Source: Kordiimonadales bacterium IMCC3096 | GTDB lineage: Bacteria > Pseudomonadota > Alphaproteobacteria > Minwuiales > Minwuiaceae | Reading direction: 5' to 3' | Assembly (NCBI GenBank): GCA_016865035.1 | Contig: CP018227.1 | Span: forward strand, 2,066,001 to 2,130,000 | DNA: 64,000 nucleotides | Part shown: one piece after another, positions 29,435 to 39,500 of the stretch | How the letters are laid out: the number at the start of each line of letters is the position of its first letter | Position numbering within the stretch: the first letter of the stretch is position 1 | Notes under the pieces: generated by a model | What the model was told of the DNA's origin: nothing | Database searches by the model: none | The model's input: only the letters and a program-made list of their open reading frames with translations | Made by a program: the position numbers and the translations under genes

Positions 29435-31056
29435 CGTGACGGCTCCTTCCTTGCGGACAGGGGCAGAAGGACGGTAACGGTGGTCCCCTCTCCCTCCCTG
29501 CTCTCGATACTGAACGAACCACCAAGCAGGGCGATGGCACGATCCACGATACTCAGGCCAAAGCCAACCCCGCCGACGTCGGCAACATTGCCGCCCCGGC
29601 TGAAAGGCTCGCGTACATGCGCCAGATCCTTCTGCGGAATCCCGATGCCGTGATCTGTCACCGCGATCACCAACCGGTCAACGGTCTCTGCCAGGCGCAC
29701 GGCGACTGTCGTTTCCGCTGACGAATACTTCAGGGCATTCTGCAGCAGGTTGCCGATGATCTGGTTCAGTGTCCGCCGGTCGAACCTCACTGTCGCTGGG
29801 TTCGTCCGTTCGTCGGTCAGTTCAAGCGCCCGCCCCTCGCTCGGCAGGTTGTTCTGCCACTGCGCGCGGATCAGCGCGGCCAGATCCAGATCCTCCGGAA
29901 CGGACTGCCGGGTCTCGCCCTTTTCCAGCAGCAGGGCTTCGCCCAGCAGGTCGTCGATCGCGGCAACCCGACCTCGGATCGTGTCCATCTCCTTCTGGCG
30001 TTCCTCCGCCGTCATCCGGTTGCCGAAATGGTCCAGCAGGTCGGTGGCGGCCTGGATGGTCGCCAGCGGGGTGCGCATCTCGTGGCTGACGGTGGAGATG
30101 AAGCGTGATTTCAGATCGCGCAGTTCGCGCTCGCGCTCCAGGGCCATGCTGATTGCCTCGGACTCGCGACGCGCCCTTGCCAGACGCCGGGCGTACAGCA
30201 GTCCCAGCAGGGCAATGGCGAGCAGGCTGATCACGACCGGGACCAGCAGGTCCTGCCGGAGCCGTGTCCCCGGCCTGCTCGGATCCCAGGTCAGATAGGC
30301 CGTCGCCCATTCGTCCCGGGCCGAGATCGGGGCGTAGACCCGGGCCTCGTCAGGCAGCGCGAGACTGACCGCCAGGTCCTCCAGCAGGAAGGCGTCCGAT
30401 ATCTGCTCCAGAAACGCCGTGTCCAGGGCGGAGGCGAGGATCAGGATGGGGCGGGTCCGACGTTGTGTCACGACCTCCACACCTGACTCCGGTGTGAAGG
30501 CACTGGCGGCGAGGGTGTGCACCTGGCCGCCGATGACGGCATAGCTCACGACGGGTTCCGGCTCCTCCATCGGTGCCGCGTTCGCACGGCGTGTCAGAAA
30601 CTCGAGCATGTCGGGCGACAGGAATTCCTGCGCCTTGCCCCTGTATGGTTTGCCGTCCCTGAAGAGAAGACGCGTCTGACCCAGTGCGGTCACAACGATC
30701 ACAAGGCCCACGCGGGAAGTCTCATAGGCATAGCTGCCCACATTGTCGTCCGCCCATTCCTCGTCGCCGAGTATCACCAGTCGCTCGATCGCTTCGTCCC
30801 AGAAACTCAGGTCCTTGGCCAGAAACCCGAGTCTTTCCGCCTCCGTAGCCAATGCGGTCCGGGCCAGCGCGACGTCCCTGTTCTCGGTTTCGTGGTCCAG
30901 CCGCTCCGCCGCGAACCAGGATATCGCGATGATGACGACGACCGCGATGCTGAGCAGCAGCACCATGGGCACGATCAGTCCGCGCAACGGATCCGCTGCG
31001 GTCAGGAACCGGGAAGTCCGATCCTCATCACCTGAAACTGGTTCAGTTGCTGTCAT
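29431..31056 (-). CDS. CHASE4-domain sensor histidine kinase
   Basis: A 541-residue membrane kinase. After a short N-terminus, one helix (LIVPMVLLLSIAVVVIIAIS) leads into a periplasmic CHASE4 domain (about residues 50-240; the KDLSFWDEAIERL and DDNVGSYAYE motifs are typical). A second helix (about 260-280) is followed by HisKA with His in STVSHEMRTPLATI, and an ATPase with IGNLLQNALKYSS, DHGIGIPQKD and VGFGLSIV. ATG 31056 has GGAGGA 14 bases upstream; ATG 31089 is also in frame. It begins the ATGA-coupled operon with receiver, hydrolase and receiver-Hpt. Confidence 0.88.
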   Translation of the reverse strand: MTATEPVSGDEDRTSRFLTAADPLRGLIVPMVLLLSIAVVVIIAISWFAAERLDHETENRDVALARTALATEAERLGFLAKDLSFWDEAIERLVILGDEEWADDNVGSYAYETSRVGLVIVVTALGQTRLLFRDGKPYRGKAQEFLSPDMLEFLTRRANAAPMEEPEPVVSYAVIGGQVHTLAASAFTPESGVEVVTQRRTRPILILASALDTAFLEQISDAFLLEDLAVSLALPDEARVYAPISARDEWATAYLTWDPSRPGTRLRQDLLVPVVISLLAIALLGLLYARRLARARRESEAISMALERERELRDLKSRFISTVSHEMRTPLATIQAATDLLDHFGNRMTAEERQKEMDTIRGRVAAIDDLLGEALLLEKGETRQSVPEDLDLAALIRAQWQNNLPSEGRALELTDERTNPATVRFDRRTLNQIIGNLLQNALKYSSAETTVAVRLAETVDRLVIAVTDHGIGIPQKDLAHVREPFSRGGNVADVGGVGFGLSIVDRAIALLGGSFSIESREGEGTTVTVLLPLSARKEPSR

Positions 31057-31192
31057 GTCTGTACCACCAATCCTCCGCCACGAATTCATGACACGGTAAA
31101 GACGAACCCAAAGTTAATGATGGATGTGCAATCCTCATCAATGGACTTTGCGGGTTGGGCTCGTGCAGCCAGTGGCTTGAGAAGTGTGGACC

Positions 31193-32998
31193 ATGCCGAA
31201 CAGTATCAGTTTCCGTACCATCGTGGAGCAGACCCTCGATGGTATCATTGTTCACCAGAACTCTGCGGTCATGTTCGCGAATGTGGCTGCAGAACGTATC
31301 TATGGCCATGACTCCGGCACCATGATCGGCATGGATCCCTTTGACCTGCTGGTCCCTGGCGAACGCGAACGGGCGAAGAAGCTTGCGCAGCGCCGGTTGC
31401 TGGGTGAGCGCATTCCGGAGCGGCTGAGCTTTCGCGGTCTCCGTCGGGATGGCAGCGAGATCGATGTCGAGATGGTCGGTTTCACCGTCGAATGGGATGG
31501 TGCGCCTGCGGTGGCATTCTCGGTGAATGACGTGTCCGACCGCAATCAGGCCATCACCGAGCGTGACGAGACCGAACAGTTGCTGCAAAGGTTTCTGGAG
31601 CACGCGCCCCTGCCGATCCTGATGATCATTGGGGGGCGGTACACGTTCGCGAACCTGCGGGCCCGTGACCTGTTCCAGCCGAAAGGCCGGGACCTCGTCG
31701 GCATGAAGGCCGACGCTCTCTATCAGGACCCGGCCGACCGCGCCCGTGCCCTGGGCACCATGCGCGAAACCGGACTGCTCAACGGCATGGACGTTCCACT
31801 GCGGCGATGGGATGGCGTCGTCATCCCGACCAGTGTCTATTCCGTCAAGACGACGTTCCAGGGCAAGGAAGCCTTCTTCGCGACAGTCATCGATCAGAGC
31901 GAAAGGCTGGCGCACGAAGCGCGGTCGCAACGGACCGAGGCCTTGCTGACGGCCGTCATGGAACATGCCCCGCTTGGCTTTGCCTTTCGCGACCCGGACG
32001 GGCGGTTCGAACTGATCAACAGGGAGAACGCCACCCAGTGGCAGCAGCCTGTCGAGAAGATCGTCGGGCGTCGTGCGGCGGATTTCGCGGCACCGGAAGC
32101 GGCACAATGGTGCCAGATCATGGATGACGAGGCCATTCGTGTGGGCAAGGTCGAGCGCCAGGCCACCTTTGCCTTCGACCCGAAGTCCGGTGCCCGTCGG
32201 ATCAGGTCGATCAGGTTTCCCGTGCGCGACAAGTCACGATCCCTGCTCGGCGTTGCGAACTTCACCCTCGACATCACCGCCGAGTGGCAGGCGCAGGAAG
32301 CGCTGAAGGTGGCGGAGGCGGAGGCCAGGCAAACGGCGCAGATGCTGCGCGCGATTGTCGATCATGCCCCGATTGCCATCACCTACCGCGACAGTGACCG
32401 TCGCGTGAAGATGCTCAACCCCATCGCGGAAGACTGGATCGGTCATTCCGAGGCGGAAGCGATGGACAGGCAACTGGAGGAACTGCCCAACTACAGGCCT
32501 TCTGACCGGACACGGCAGATCGATGAACTCGTCTTCGAGGAACAGGGGACCTTCGATGAGGACATCATGCTGGAGGCTGCCGGTGGACGCACCGTGCCCA
32601 TCCGGGCCATCCGGTTCCCGGTGTTCGCGCGGCAGGGTGTCCTGGCCGGTGTCTGCAATATTGGTCTGGACCAGACACAGGCCCATACCTACCAGGAGCT
32701 GATGGCGGCAACGCTTGATGCGGCACGCCTGGCCATCGTGCGCACCGACGAGCGCGGAATCATCGAATCCTTCAATCCGGCAGCGGAGGAAGCCTTCGGC
32801 TATACGGCGGACGAGGTGATCGGCAAGGATTCCTTCATGTTGCTGGACGCGGAGGAAGCCCTGCCCCATCGACGGGCCGTGCGTGATGCCTTGATCGGCG
32901 GCGAACGCCACTTTCTCGGCGCAACATCGAGTTCAGGCGGTACGCAAGGATGGCACCTCCTTCCTCGCAGAGGTCTGTGTGGGCGAGGCGATCGTTGA
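31193..32998 (+). CDS. Multi-PAS sensor kinase, N-terminal part (frameshifted)
   Basis: About 600 residues of tandem PAS domains. Repeated starts ([95 protein letters not shown]) indicate five PAS units, the last cut short. No transmembrane helix is seen, so the protein is cytosolic. The frame is lost near base 32925: [10 protein letters not shown] replaces the expected [10 protein letters not shown], which is in the next frame and leads into the kinase part (32979-34172). One extra base near 32915-32930 would explain it. ATG 31193 follows three codons after GTG 31184; either could start. Confidence 0.75.
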   Translation: MPNSISFRTIVEQTLDGIIVHQNSAVMFANVAAERIYGHDSGTMIGMDPFDLLVPGERERAKKLAQRRLLGERIPERLSFRGLRRDGSEIDVEMVGFTVEWDGAPAVAFSVNDVSDRNQAITERDETEQLLQRFLEHAPLPILMIIGGRYTFANLRARDLFQPKGRDLVGMKADALYQDPADRARALGTMRETGLLNGMDVPLRRWDGVVIPTSVYSVKTTFQGKEAFFATVIDQSERLAHEARSQRTEALLTAVMEHAPLGFAFRDPDGRFELINRENATQWQQPVEKIVGRRAADFAAPEAAQWCQIMDDEAIRVGKVERQATFAFDPKSGARRIRSIRFPVRDKSRSLLGVANFTLDITAEWQAQEALKVAEAEARQTAQMLRAIVDHAPIAITYRDSDRRVKMLNPIAEDWIGHSEAEAMDRQLEELPNYRPSDRTRQIDELVFEEQGTFDEDIMLEAAGGRTVPIRAIRFPVFARQGVLAGVCNIGLDQTQAHTYQELMAATLDAARLAIVRTDERGIIESFNPAAEEAFGYTADEVIGKDSFMLLDAEEALPHRRAVRDALIGGERHFLGATSSSGGTQGWHLLPRRGLCGRGDR

Positions 32999-34172
32999 CG
33001 GTGCACGAAAGTACATCGGCACCATGCGTGACCTCTCGGAACTGCGCGCCGCAGAACAGCAGTTGCGCCAGGCCCAGAAGATGGAGGCGGTGGGCCAGCT
33101 TACCGGCGGCATTGCCCATGATTTCAACAACCTGATTGCCGTCATCTCGGGCAATCTGGAACTGCTCGGGGAATCGCCCGGTCTGGATGCGCGACAGGAA
33201 CAGCTCATCCAGTCCGCCCGCCGTGCATCGGACCGGGGCCGGGATCTGACGGCACGGCTGCTCAGTTTCGCACGCCAGCGTCCCGTGACGATGGAAGTCT
33301 TCGACCCCTACGCCTGCGCCACCGCGGCCCTCAGCATGATCACCCGCGCCATCGGGCAGGGAATCCGTCTGCATCTGGAGGGTGAGGCCGGGCTGTTCGT
33401 CCGCTCCGACCCGGCACAGTTCGAGACGGCGATCCTGAACCTGGCCCTCAATGCCCGGGATGCCATGCCGGAGGGCGGCGATATCCGGATTGCCGTGCAC
33501 CCGGCGGCGAAAGCCGGCGAGGTCGTGATTTCAGTCACCGACAGCGGGGCGGGCATGCCCGATGATGTGCGTGCCCGAGCCTTCGAACCCTTCTTCACGA
33601 CGAAGGGGGTCGGCAAGGGCAGCGGGCTTGGCCTGGCGATGGTCTATGGCTTTGCGCAGCAATCCGGCGGACGGGCCGCCATCAGGAACGGGGAGAAGGC
33701 CGGAACCCGGGTCGAGATGCATCTGCCCTGTGTGGATGGCCAGCGCGCGGAGGGCCCCAGTGCGGCCTTGACCATGCGCGAGGGTGTCGAACCGGCGACC
33801 ATTCTGGTGATTGACCCGGATCCCGATGTGCGCAAGGTGCTGACACATGCCCTGCAGGACATGGGACATGAGGTCATGTCGTTCAAGGAAGCCGAAAGGG
33901 GTCTCGGATTCCTGAAACTCACCTGGAACGTGGACTATCTTGTCCTCGCCGACGAACTCGCGGCAACGGCGGCAGGCAAGGAATTGCGGGACTGGGTGGC
34001 GCTGAACCGGCCGGAAGTCAGGACAGTGCTGCTGACCCCGCAGGAAACCAATGGCGCAGACAAGGCGCCCCTGGACGGACATTGGACAACGCGGATGCCA
34101 AAGCCGTTCTCGACAAGTGACCTCTTGAGCAGGTTCGGTTCCGCAGCGGAGGGAAGTCGCAATGTCCGGTGA
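32979..34172 (+). CDS. Multi-PAS sensor kinase, kinase and receiver part (frameshifted)
   Basis: This is the C-terminal part of the gene that begins at 31193. It carries the end of the fifth PAS unit, then a HisKA_4-type dimerisation domain with phospho-His in [14 protein letters not shown], and an ATPase ([36 protein letters not shown]). The C-terminal receiver has an acidic pair in [10 protein letters not shown], phospho-Asp in LVLADELA and Lys in RMPKPFS. This makes it a hybrid kinase of the FixL/soluble type. It overlaps the next receiver gene by 11 bases. As read, no good start codon would give this piece alone, supporting the frameshift. Confidence 0.75.
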   Translation: MGEAIVDGARKYIGTMRDLSELRAAEQQLRQAQKMEAVGQLTGGIAHDFNNLIAVISGNLELLGESPGLDARQEQLIQSARRASDRGRDLTARLLSFARQRPVTMEVFDPYACATAALSMITRAIGQGIRLHLEGEAGLFVRSDPAQFETAILNLALNARDAMPEGGDIRIAVHPAAKAGEVVISVTDSGAGMPDDVRARAFEPFFTTKGVGKGSGLGLAMVYGFAQQSGGRAAIRNGEKAGTRVEMHLPCVDGQRAEGPSAALTMREGVEPATILVIDPDPDVRKVLTHALQDMGHEVMSFKEAERGLGFLKLTWNVDYLVLADELAATAAGKELRDWVALNRPEVRTVLLTPQETNGADKAPLDGHWTTRMPKPFSTSDLLSRFGSAAEGSRNVR

Positions 34173-34536
34173 GCGCAAGCGTCGCGTCATGATCTGCGAT
34201 GACGAACCTGATTTCCGCGCCATCGTCGTCGATGTGGTCAAGGGCATGGGCATGGAGCCGGTCGAGGTCTGCAGGCCCGAGGACTTTGCCGGAACCTATG
34301 AAGCCGGTGCACCGGATGTTGTCGTCTTGGATATCGTGATGCCCAACATCGACGGGCTGGAGCTTGTCGGCTGGCTGGCAGATGCGGGCTATCGCGGAAA
34401 GCTGGTGCTGGTCAGCGGCTACAATCCGAACTATGCCCGCGCTGCCCATACCCTGGCCGATCTGAAGGGAATCGCCGGGGTGACCGTTCTGCAGAAACCG
34501 GTCTCCCTCGCCGACCTGCGCGCCGTCCTGGCCTGA
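34162..34536 (+). CDS. Single-domain response regulator
   Basis: A 124-residue receiver. Acidic residues are in ICDDEPDFR, phospho-Asp is in VVVLDIVMPNIDGLE, Ser in VLVSGYN and Lys in LQKPVSL. There is no output domain. It overlaps the 3' end of the multi-PAS hybrid kinase gene by 11 bases and is surely its partner. It converges on kaiB, with 64 bases between them. Proteobacterial kai loci often hold such kinase-receiver pairs. Confidence 0.87.
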   Translation: MSGERKRRVMICDDEPDFRAIVVDVVKGMGMEPVEVCRPEDFAGTYEAGAPDVVVLDIVMPNIDGLELVGWLADAGYRGKLVLVSGYNPNYARAAHTLADLKGIAGVTVLQKPVSLADLRAVLA

Positions 34537-34600
34537 GACCTGCCCTGCCGCAGTTGCGGAACACGTTCCCTTTCGGTGCGTGCCGGTACGATGGTCGGGT

Positions 34601-34876
34601 CTAGCAGAAACTGTTGATGCGGGCGGCGACCTGACCGATGTCCGCGAGGCGCCCTGCAATCAACAACCGCTTGTCGTTGTGCATGATTGCCAGCGTTGGT
34701 GTCACCATGACGCCGGCTTCAAGTGCTGAACCGGGATCTTCCAGCACATCGACGATCCTGACATCGTCAATTTCGCCCATCGTTTCTCCGAGGATGCACT
34801 CCAGATTCTTCCGCGCGGCTTCGGACGCGGGACTCGTGGAAGTGACGAAGAGGCAAAGTCTGGCTCCCGCATCCAT
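34601..34876 (-). CDS. kaiB: KaiB-like circadian clock protein
   Basis: A 91-residue thioredoxin-like protein of the KaiB family. LCLFVTSTSPASEAARKNLE matches the first strand and helix, followed by VRIVDVLEDPGSALEAGVMVTPTLAI, which holds the VTPTL motif of KaiB. The C-terminus (LIAGRLADIGQVAARI) fits. KaiB binds phosphorylated KaiC in the clock and in stress modules of proteobacteria. ATG 34876 has GGAAG upstream and gives MDAGARLCLF; ATG 34906 and 34918 also lie in frame but overlap kaiC. It lies 19 bases after the kaiC stop. Confidence 0.82.
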   Translation of the reverse strand: MDAGARLCLFVTSTSPASEAARKNLECILGETMGEIDDVRIVDVLEDPGSALEAGVMVTPTLAIMHNDKRLLIAGRLADIGQVAARINSFC

Positions 34877-34895
34877 GTCAGTCTTCCATGCTCGC

Positions 34896-35650
34896 CTATT
34901 CTGCATGATCGCTCGCATCCATCCTGCGAAGCTGATCGCTGAGTTGTGCCATGTCGTCCAGCAACTGCATGCGTGTTCGTGTCAGCCGCCCGGCATCATT
35001 CCTGACCGGGTTTGCTTCCAGATCATGCCTTGCCTTGTCCGCGCGCATGCGCGCCACGCGGGTGGTGCCGGTCAGCATGCCGCCGTCTATCGGGTAAACT
35101 TCGGTAAGCGACACCCCATCCGATCCCAGTATCATTTCACGCAGGTCGTTAGAATGCGCAACTCCGCGTGCCTTTACAATTGTCAGTACGCGATTCCGCT
35201 CTGCGCCGCGAATGCCATAGGCAAGATGGACCCAGTTGTCGGCGATTGTCGATACATGAAGCAGGCTGCTTTCCTCCTCCGTCCCGGTTGTCACGGAGGT
35301 GAGCAAGGCGGTGGTCCCGCTGATCCTGATGGCGTGAAGCAGAAATTCGACGGCCGGCCAGATCGCGGCCCGGCCGAAAGGCTTCATGAGCGACGACAAT
35401 GGATCGATGGCAATGACATCGGGCCGTTGATCGATGATCCATTCGCGAATGCTGGCACCATGATGATCGGGGCTGAGGCTGCCGCCAATCGCATATTCGA
35501 TGCGCAGCAGACCTGAGTCCACATGGGGCTGGAGGTCGATCCCGACTGATCGAAGGTGACCCACGACCCGTTCGGGGAATTCATCAAAGAGTATCAGCAA
35601 GGCCCTTTCGCCGCGCAGGCATGCTGCGTGGATGAAGGAAACCCGCGAGC
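34896..35650 (-). pseudogene. kaiC: KaiC-like ATPase, CII domain (downstream of frameshift)
   Basis: This frame holds most of the second RecA-like domain of a KaiC, from FIHAACLRGERALLILFDE to the TAG at 34896-34898. The CII phosphorylation pair is kept: SLLHVSTIADN aligns with the S-T site of cyanobacterial KaiC. The catalytic Glu pair normally FEE reads FDE. LAYGIRGAERNRVLTIVKARG matches the C-terminal KaiC motif. The Walker A of this domain (GGPGTAKT) lies in the other frame, just upstream (see next entry). A base too many in the run of three C at 35642-35644 would give TTLAVSFIHAACL. Whether it is a real mutation or an error cannot be told. Confidence 0.72.
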
Positions 35651-36480
35651 GTGGTCTTCGCCGTTCCCGGACCACCGGTATAGAGGGTGATGCTGCCCGC
35701 CGGAAAGCCGCCCCGAAGCATGTCGTCCATTTCCCGGACCCCGGTCGACACCGGTGCCCGATCAAGGAGCCTGTCAGGCTGCATGTTCGCCGAGAGATGG
35801 AGCGAGACAATGCCTCGCCTGTTGATCACGAAGGGGTAGGCGTTCTCGCCATGCTTCGAACCGCGGTACTTGGTGACCCAGATGCTGCGCTGGGACATTC
35901 TGTGATCCTGACGCCGTTGCAGGTGCACCGCACAATCAGAACCGAACAGAAGTCCCTCGAATATCTCGTCGAACAGGCCTCTGTCTCCCTTCGCCTTGGC
36001 CGTTATCAGAACGGTCCGGTCGTTCTGCCTGATCCATCGCTGCAGCCGGCCGAGTTCGGCGTTTCTTTCCTCGGCGGACCCGATGCGATGAAGCAGGACG
36101 TCGATCCCGTCGAGCACCAGGCGACGGATACCGTCTCTGGCACACATGTGGTCCAGCAACGCCAGCAGCCCGGTCAGCTCGAGGCCGTCCGTGGCTTCGA
36201 AGTCCATGTCGATGAGCGCATCGTGAAAATGAAGCTGCTCAGGGGTGTCGCCCCAGTCGAAAGAGGTCACCATCTCCGCCATTTCGGCACTGCGTTCCTC
36301 GAACGACAGATAGAGACCGGGTTCGCCACAGGACCTGGCGCCGTGAAAAAGCGTCTGAAGGCAGAGGATCGTCTTTCCCGCACCGGAGTCCCCCGTCACA
36401 AGGGTCGGTCTGCCGATGGGAAATCCGCCATCCAGCATTTCGTCGACACCCGGTATTCCGGTGGCGGCCTACCGTAGCAT
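35584..36480 (-). pseudogene. kaiC: KaiC-like ATPase, CI domain and start of CII, with amber codon 4
   Basis: This frame encodes the CI domain and the first part of CII. After TGIPGVDEMLDGGFPIGRP it has Walker A GDSGAGKT, the Glu pair LSFEERSAEM, LVLDGIDVLL as Walker B, and then CII up to GGPGTAKTTLAG, after which the frame fails. A strong ribosome binding site (AGAGGTAAGG) lies four bases before ATG 36480, but codon 4 is TAG (36471-36469): ATG CTA CGG TAG. If read through, the protein starts MLR-x-AATGIPGVDEM, a normal KaiC start. The next in-frame ATG (36438) would cut ten residues off the conserved start. Confidence 0.72.
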
Positions 36481-36523
36481 GTGACCTTACCTCTTGTTGA
36501 AAGGCTTCGACGTGCGAAGCGGT

Positions 36524-39500
36524 CTAGGATGAAGCTTGCTCGATCTTGGACAATATCTGGGTCCGGCCTTCCGACAGAAACCAGCCGAAATCCTCGCTCG
36601 TGAGGGGCGGGGAAAAGAAGTAGCCCTGGACCTCGTCACAGCCAAACCCCTGAAGAATTGCGAGCTGCTCACTCAGTTCGACCCCTTCGGCGGTGACGGA
36701 AATATCGAGGGCGCGCGCGATATCGATGATCGCCTTGACCAGCGAGACATCCGCGTCTGTCTCCAGCATGCGGCGAACGAAGGACTGATCGATCTTCAGC
36801 ACATCGATCGGGAACCCGCGCAGGTAGCTGAGGGAGGAATAGCCCGTGCCGAAATCGTCAATCGCGATGGTGGTTCCGAGCTTGCGTAATTCACCCAGGA
36901 TATCGCCGAAACCCGGATCGAACGCGGCGGACTCAGTCAGTTCGAGCTCAAGTGCGGCCGGACGGATGCCTGTCTCGGAGAGAACATTCTCGACTGTCGA
37001 AATGAAATCCGTTCGCTGCAACTGGATCGCGGACACGTTCACGGCAGTCCGGATGTCGGCGTGTCCGGCATCGATCCACGTCCTGGTCTGCCGGCAGGCT
37101 TCCCTCAGCACCCATGCGTCCATCTCCACGATCTGTCCGGATCTCTCCGCGACTGGGATGAAGCGTGCGGGTGGCTGCATGCCGAAGAAGGGATGGCTCC
37201 AGCGCAGCAGGGCCTCCGCACCCGTTACGGCGCCATCCCTGATCCGGACCCGCGGCTGGAAATGCAGCTCGAACTCCCCGTTCTCCAGCGCGGACGCCAA
37301 TCCATCCCGCAGCACCATGCCTGTCTGGGCTTCGAATTCGTTGTGCTCCACATTCAGGCGGTGTGTTCCCGGGCCCATCCGTTCGGCCTCATGCAGGGAT
37401 GCCACCGCGTCGTTGAACACCGTCGCAGCCGTCCGATCATCTTGCGGACCGCAAATGGTGATGCCGATATTGACGTTGACCCGGACGGAGGAACCGAGGA
37501 TCCGCAAGGGCTGGTGGAAGGACCGCTCAATGCTCTCGGCAAGTGTCAATGCTTCCTCGTCGGTTGCAACTGTGTCGGCGACCAGGGCGAAATTGCGACT
37601 GCTCGGTCGGGCAAGGAACTGACCCGATCCCACCGTGTCCTGCAGAAGCTTCGCCGCCGCCACCAGTACCTGATCGCCGGCACCCATGCCCCGGGCTTCG
37701 TTGATTTCCCAGAGATTGTTCAGGCTGACAAGCACCACGGCGAAGGAAGCCGTTGCCGACTGACCCGAACCGCTCAGTCGCTGCGTCAGGTGCCGCAGAA
37801 GTTCCGGACGATTGGCCAGTCCGGTCAGCCAGTTATGGGTGCGCGTGAGTTCGAGCGCAATACTTGCTTCCCGCTCGGCTGTGATGTCCAGAAACAGGCC
37901 GTCACAGACCTTGTCCTCGCTGTCTTTCCGGGGCGGTTCGCAGTTGCCAAGTGCCCTGATCCATCGTGTCCTTCCATCAGGGGCGGTGACAGGGAATTCA
38001 ACGTGGAGCGGCTGTCTGGTCAGAATGCAGTGCGCAAAGGCGGCGCCTACCCGCGCAGCCTCCTCCGGTGGCAGGACCTTCGAGAACAGATCATTGTCCT
38101 CGATCACCTTCGTTGCCGCCACGCCAAGGATTTCCGCGGAACGTGCATCCAGTGCAAGCCACCGGAAATCACCTTCGTCTTCGATGCGGATGCGAAACAG
38201 AACGCCCGGCATGATCTGCGTCAGGGAGCGAAGCCTGGAATTCTGATCCTCCAGGGCAACCTCTGCCAGTTTCCGGCTGGTGATATCAACATGCATGACG
38301 ACCGCGCCGCGTCCGCCTTCCAGTTGAACAGCGGATGCGAGCATCTGAAACCAGCGATGCTGGTCTGGCGCATGACAGGGGTACTCGAGTGTGGTTTCCC
38401 GCCGTCGCCCTTCGATGACGTTCCTGATGCCCTGGGCAGCGGCGGTGGCCTCTTCGGCACATTCACCGGTCGCCGTCTCGCAGATCTCGAGATAGTTCGC
38501 GCCGATACCGTGATCCTCGCCCGGGAAACTGTTGGCGTCGGCGAAGTGATGCCAGTTTGCATTGCCGGTGACGATGATGCCCTGACTGTCCAGAAGTACC
38601 AGGCTCGCCGGCAAGGCGTCGAGGACAGCGCGCTGCTGGCCACGACTTGCCTCCATTTCCACGGTTTGTGATTGAAGGTTGGCTGCCGCCAGGCCGATGC
38701 GTCTGAGGGACCGGACGACAAGTGAGGCGAAGAGAAGGACAGCGCCCAGCACGAAGGCCAGTTTCACGAGTTCGATATCCAGGTGCTCGCGCCAGATTCC
38801 TGTTGCATGCTCCTCGGATATCGCCACGGCAATCACCAGCGGCAGATGCTCATTCTGTCGGTAGGCAACGTAGCGTGGCTGGTCGTCGGACTGCTCCTCG
38901 GCCTTGAACCTGCCGACACGAGCGTTCGGAAGATACCGGGTGAAGAGCGGGTAGTTGGCGAAGGAGTTTCCCTCGACCTTCTGCGGATCCGGTGCACGGA
39001 GCAGCATCCTGCTGTTCGCGTGAAAGATGGCGATGACGCTTTCCGGGTCCGGTCGCATTTCCAAGAGCGTCGGGCGCAGTTTGGCCAGGCTGACGGCAAA
39101 AGCCAGGACGCCGTCAAACGATCCATCGACTTTCTCGATCCGGCTCGTGACCAGCAATTGTGTGTCTGCACCGGATATCGGCGTGACAGTCTGGTTTATC
39201 CGCATCGGATCCGATGCGGTTTCGCGGTGTTGCGAAAAATAGTCCATGTCCGCGAAGGATCTGGCCGAAGGGGTGGAATCGTGGCTGTCGATCACCAACC
39301 GTCCGGAGGCATCCAGGACGAACACCCTGTCGGCATACTGAAGCTGCCTCTCGATTGCCGTGACAAAATTCTGAAGACCTGACCGGTGTTCGGGGTGCTG
39401 CTCCGCATCCCTCAATTTCTCGGTGATCGAGTATCGCGCGACTTCAAACTTGTGGGCGACAAGATCGAACTCGGCGTCAATGGCAAGGGCGAGTGACTCG

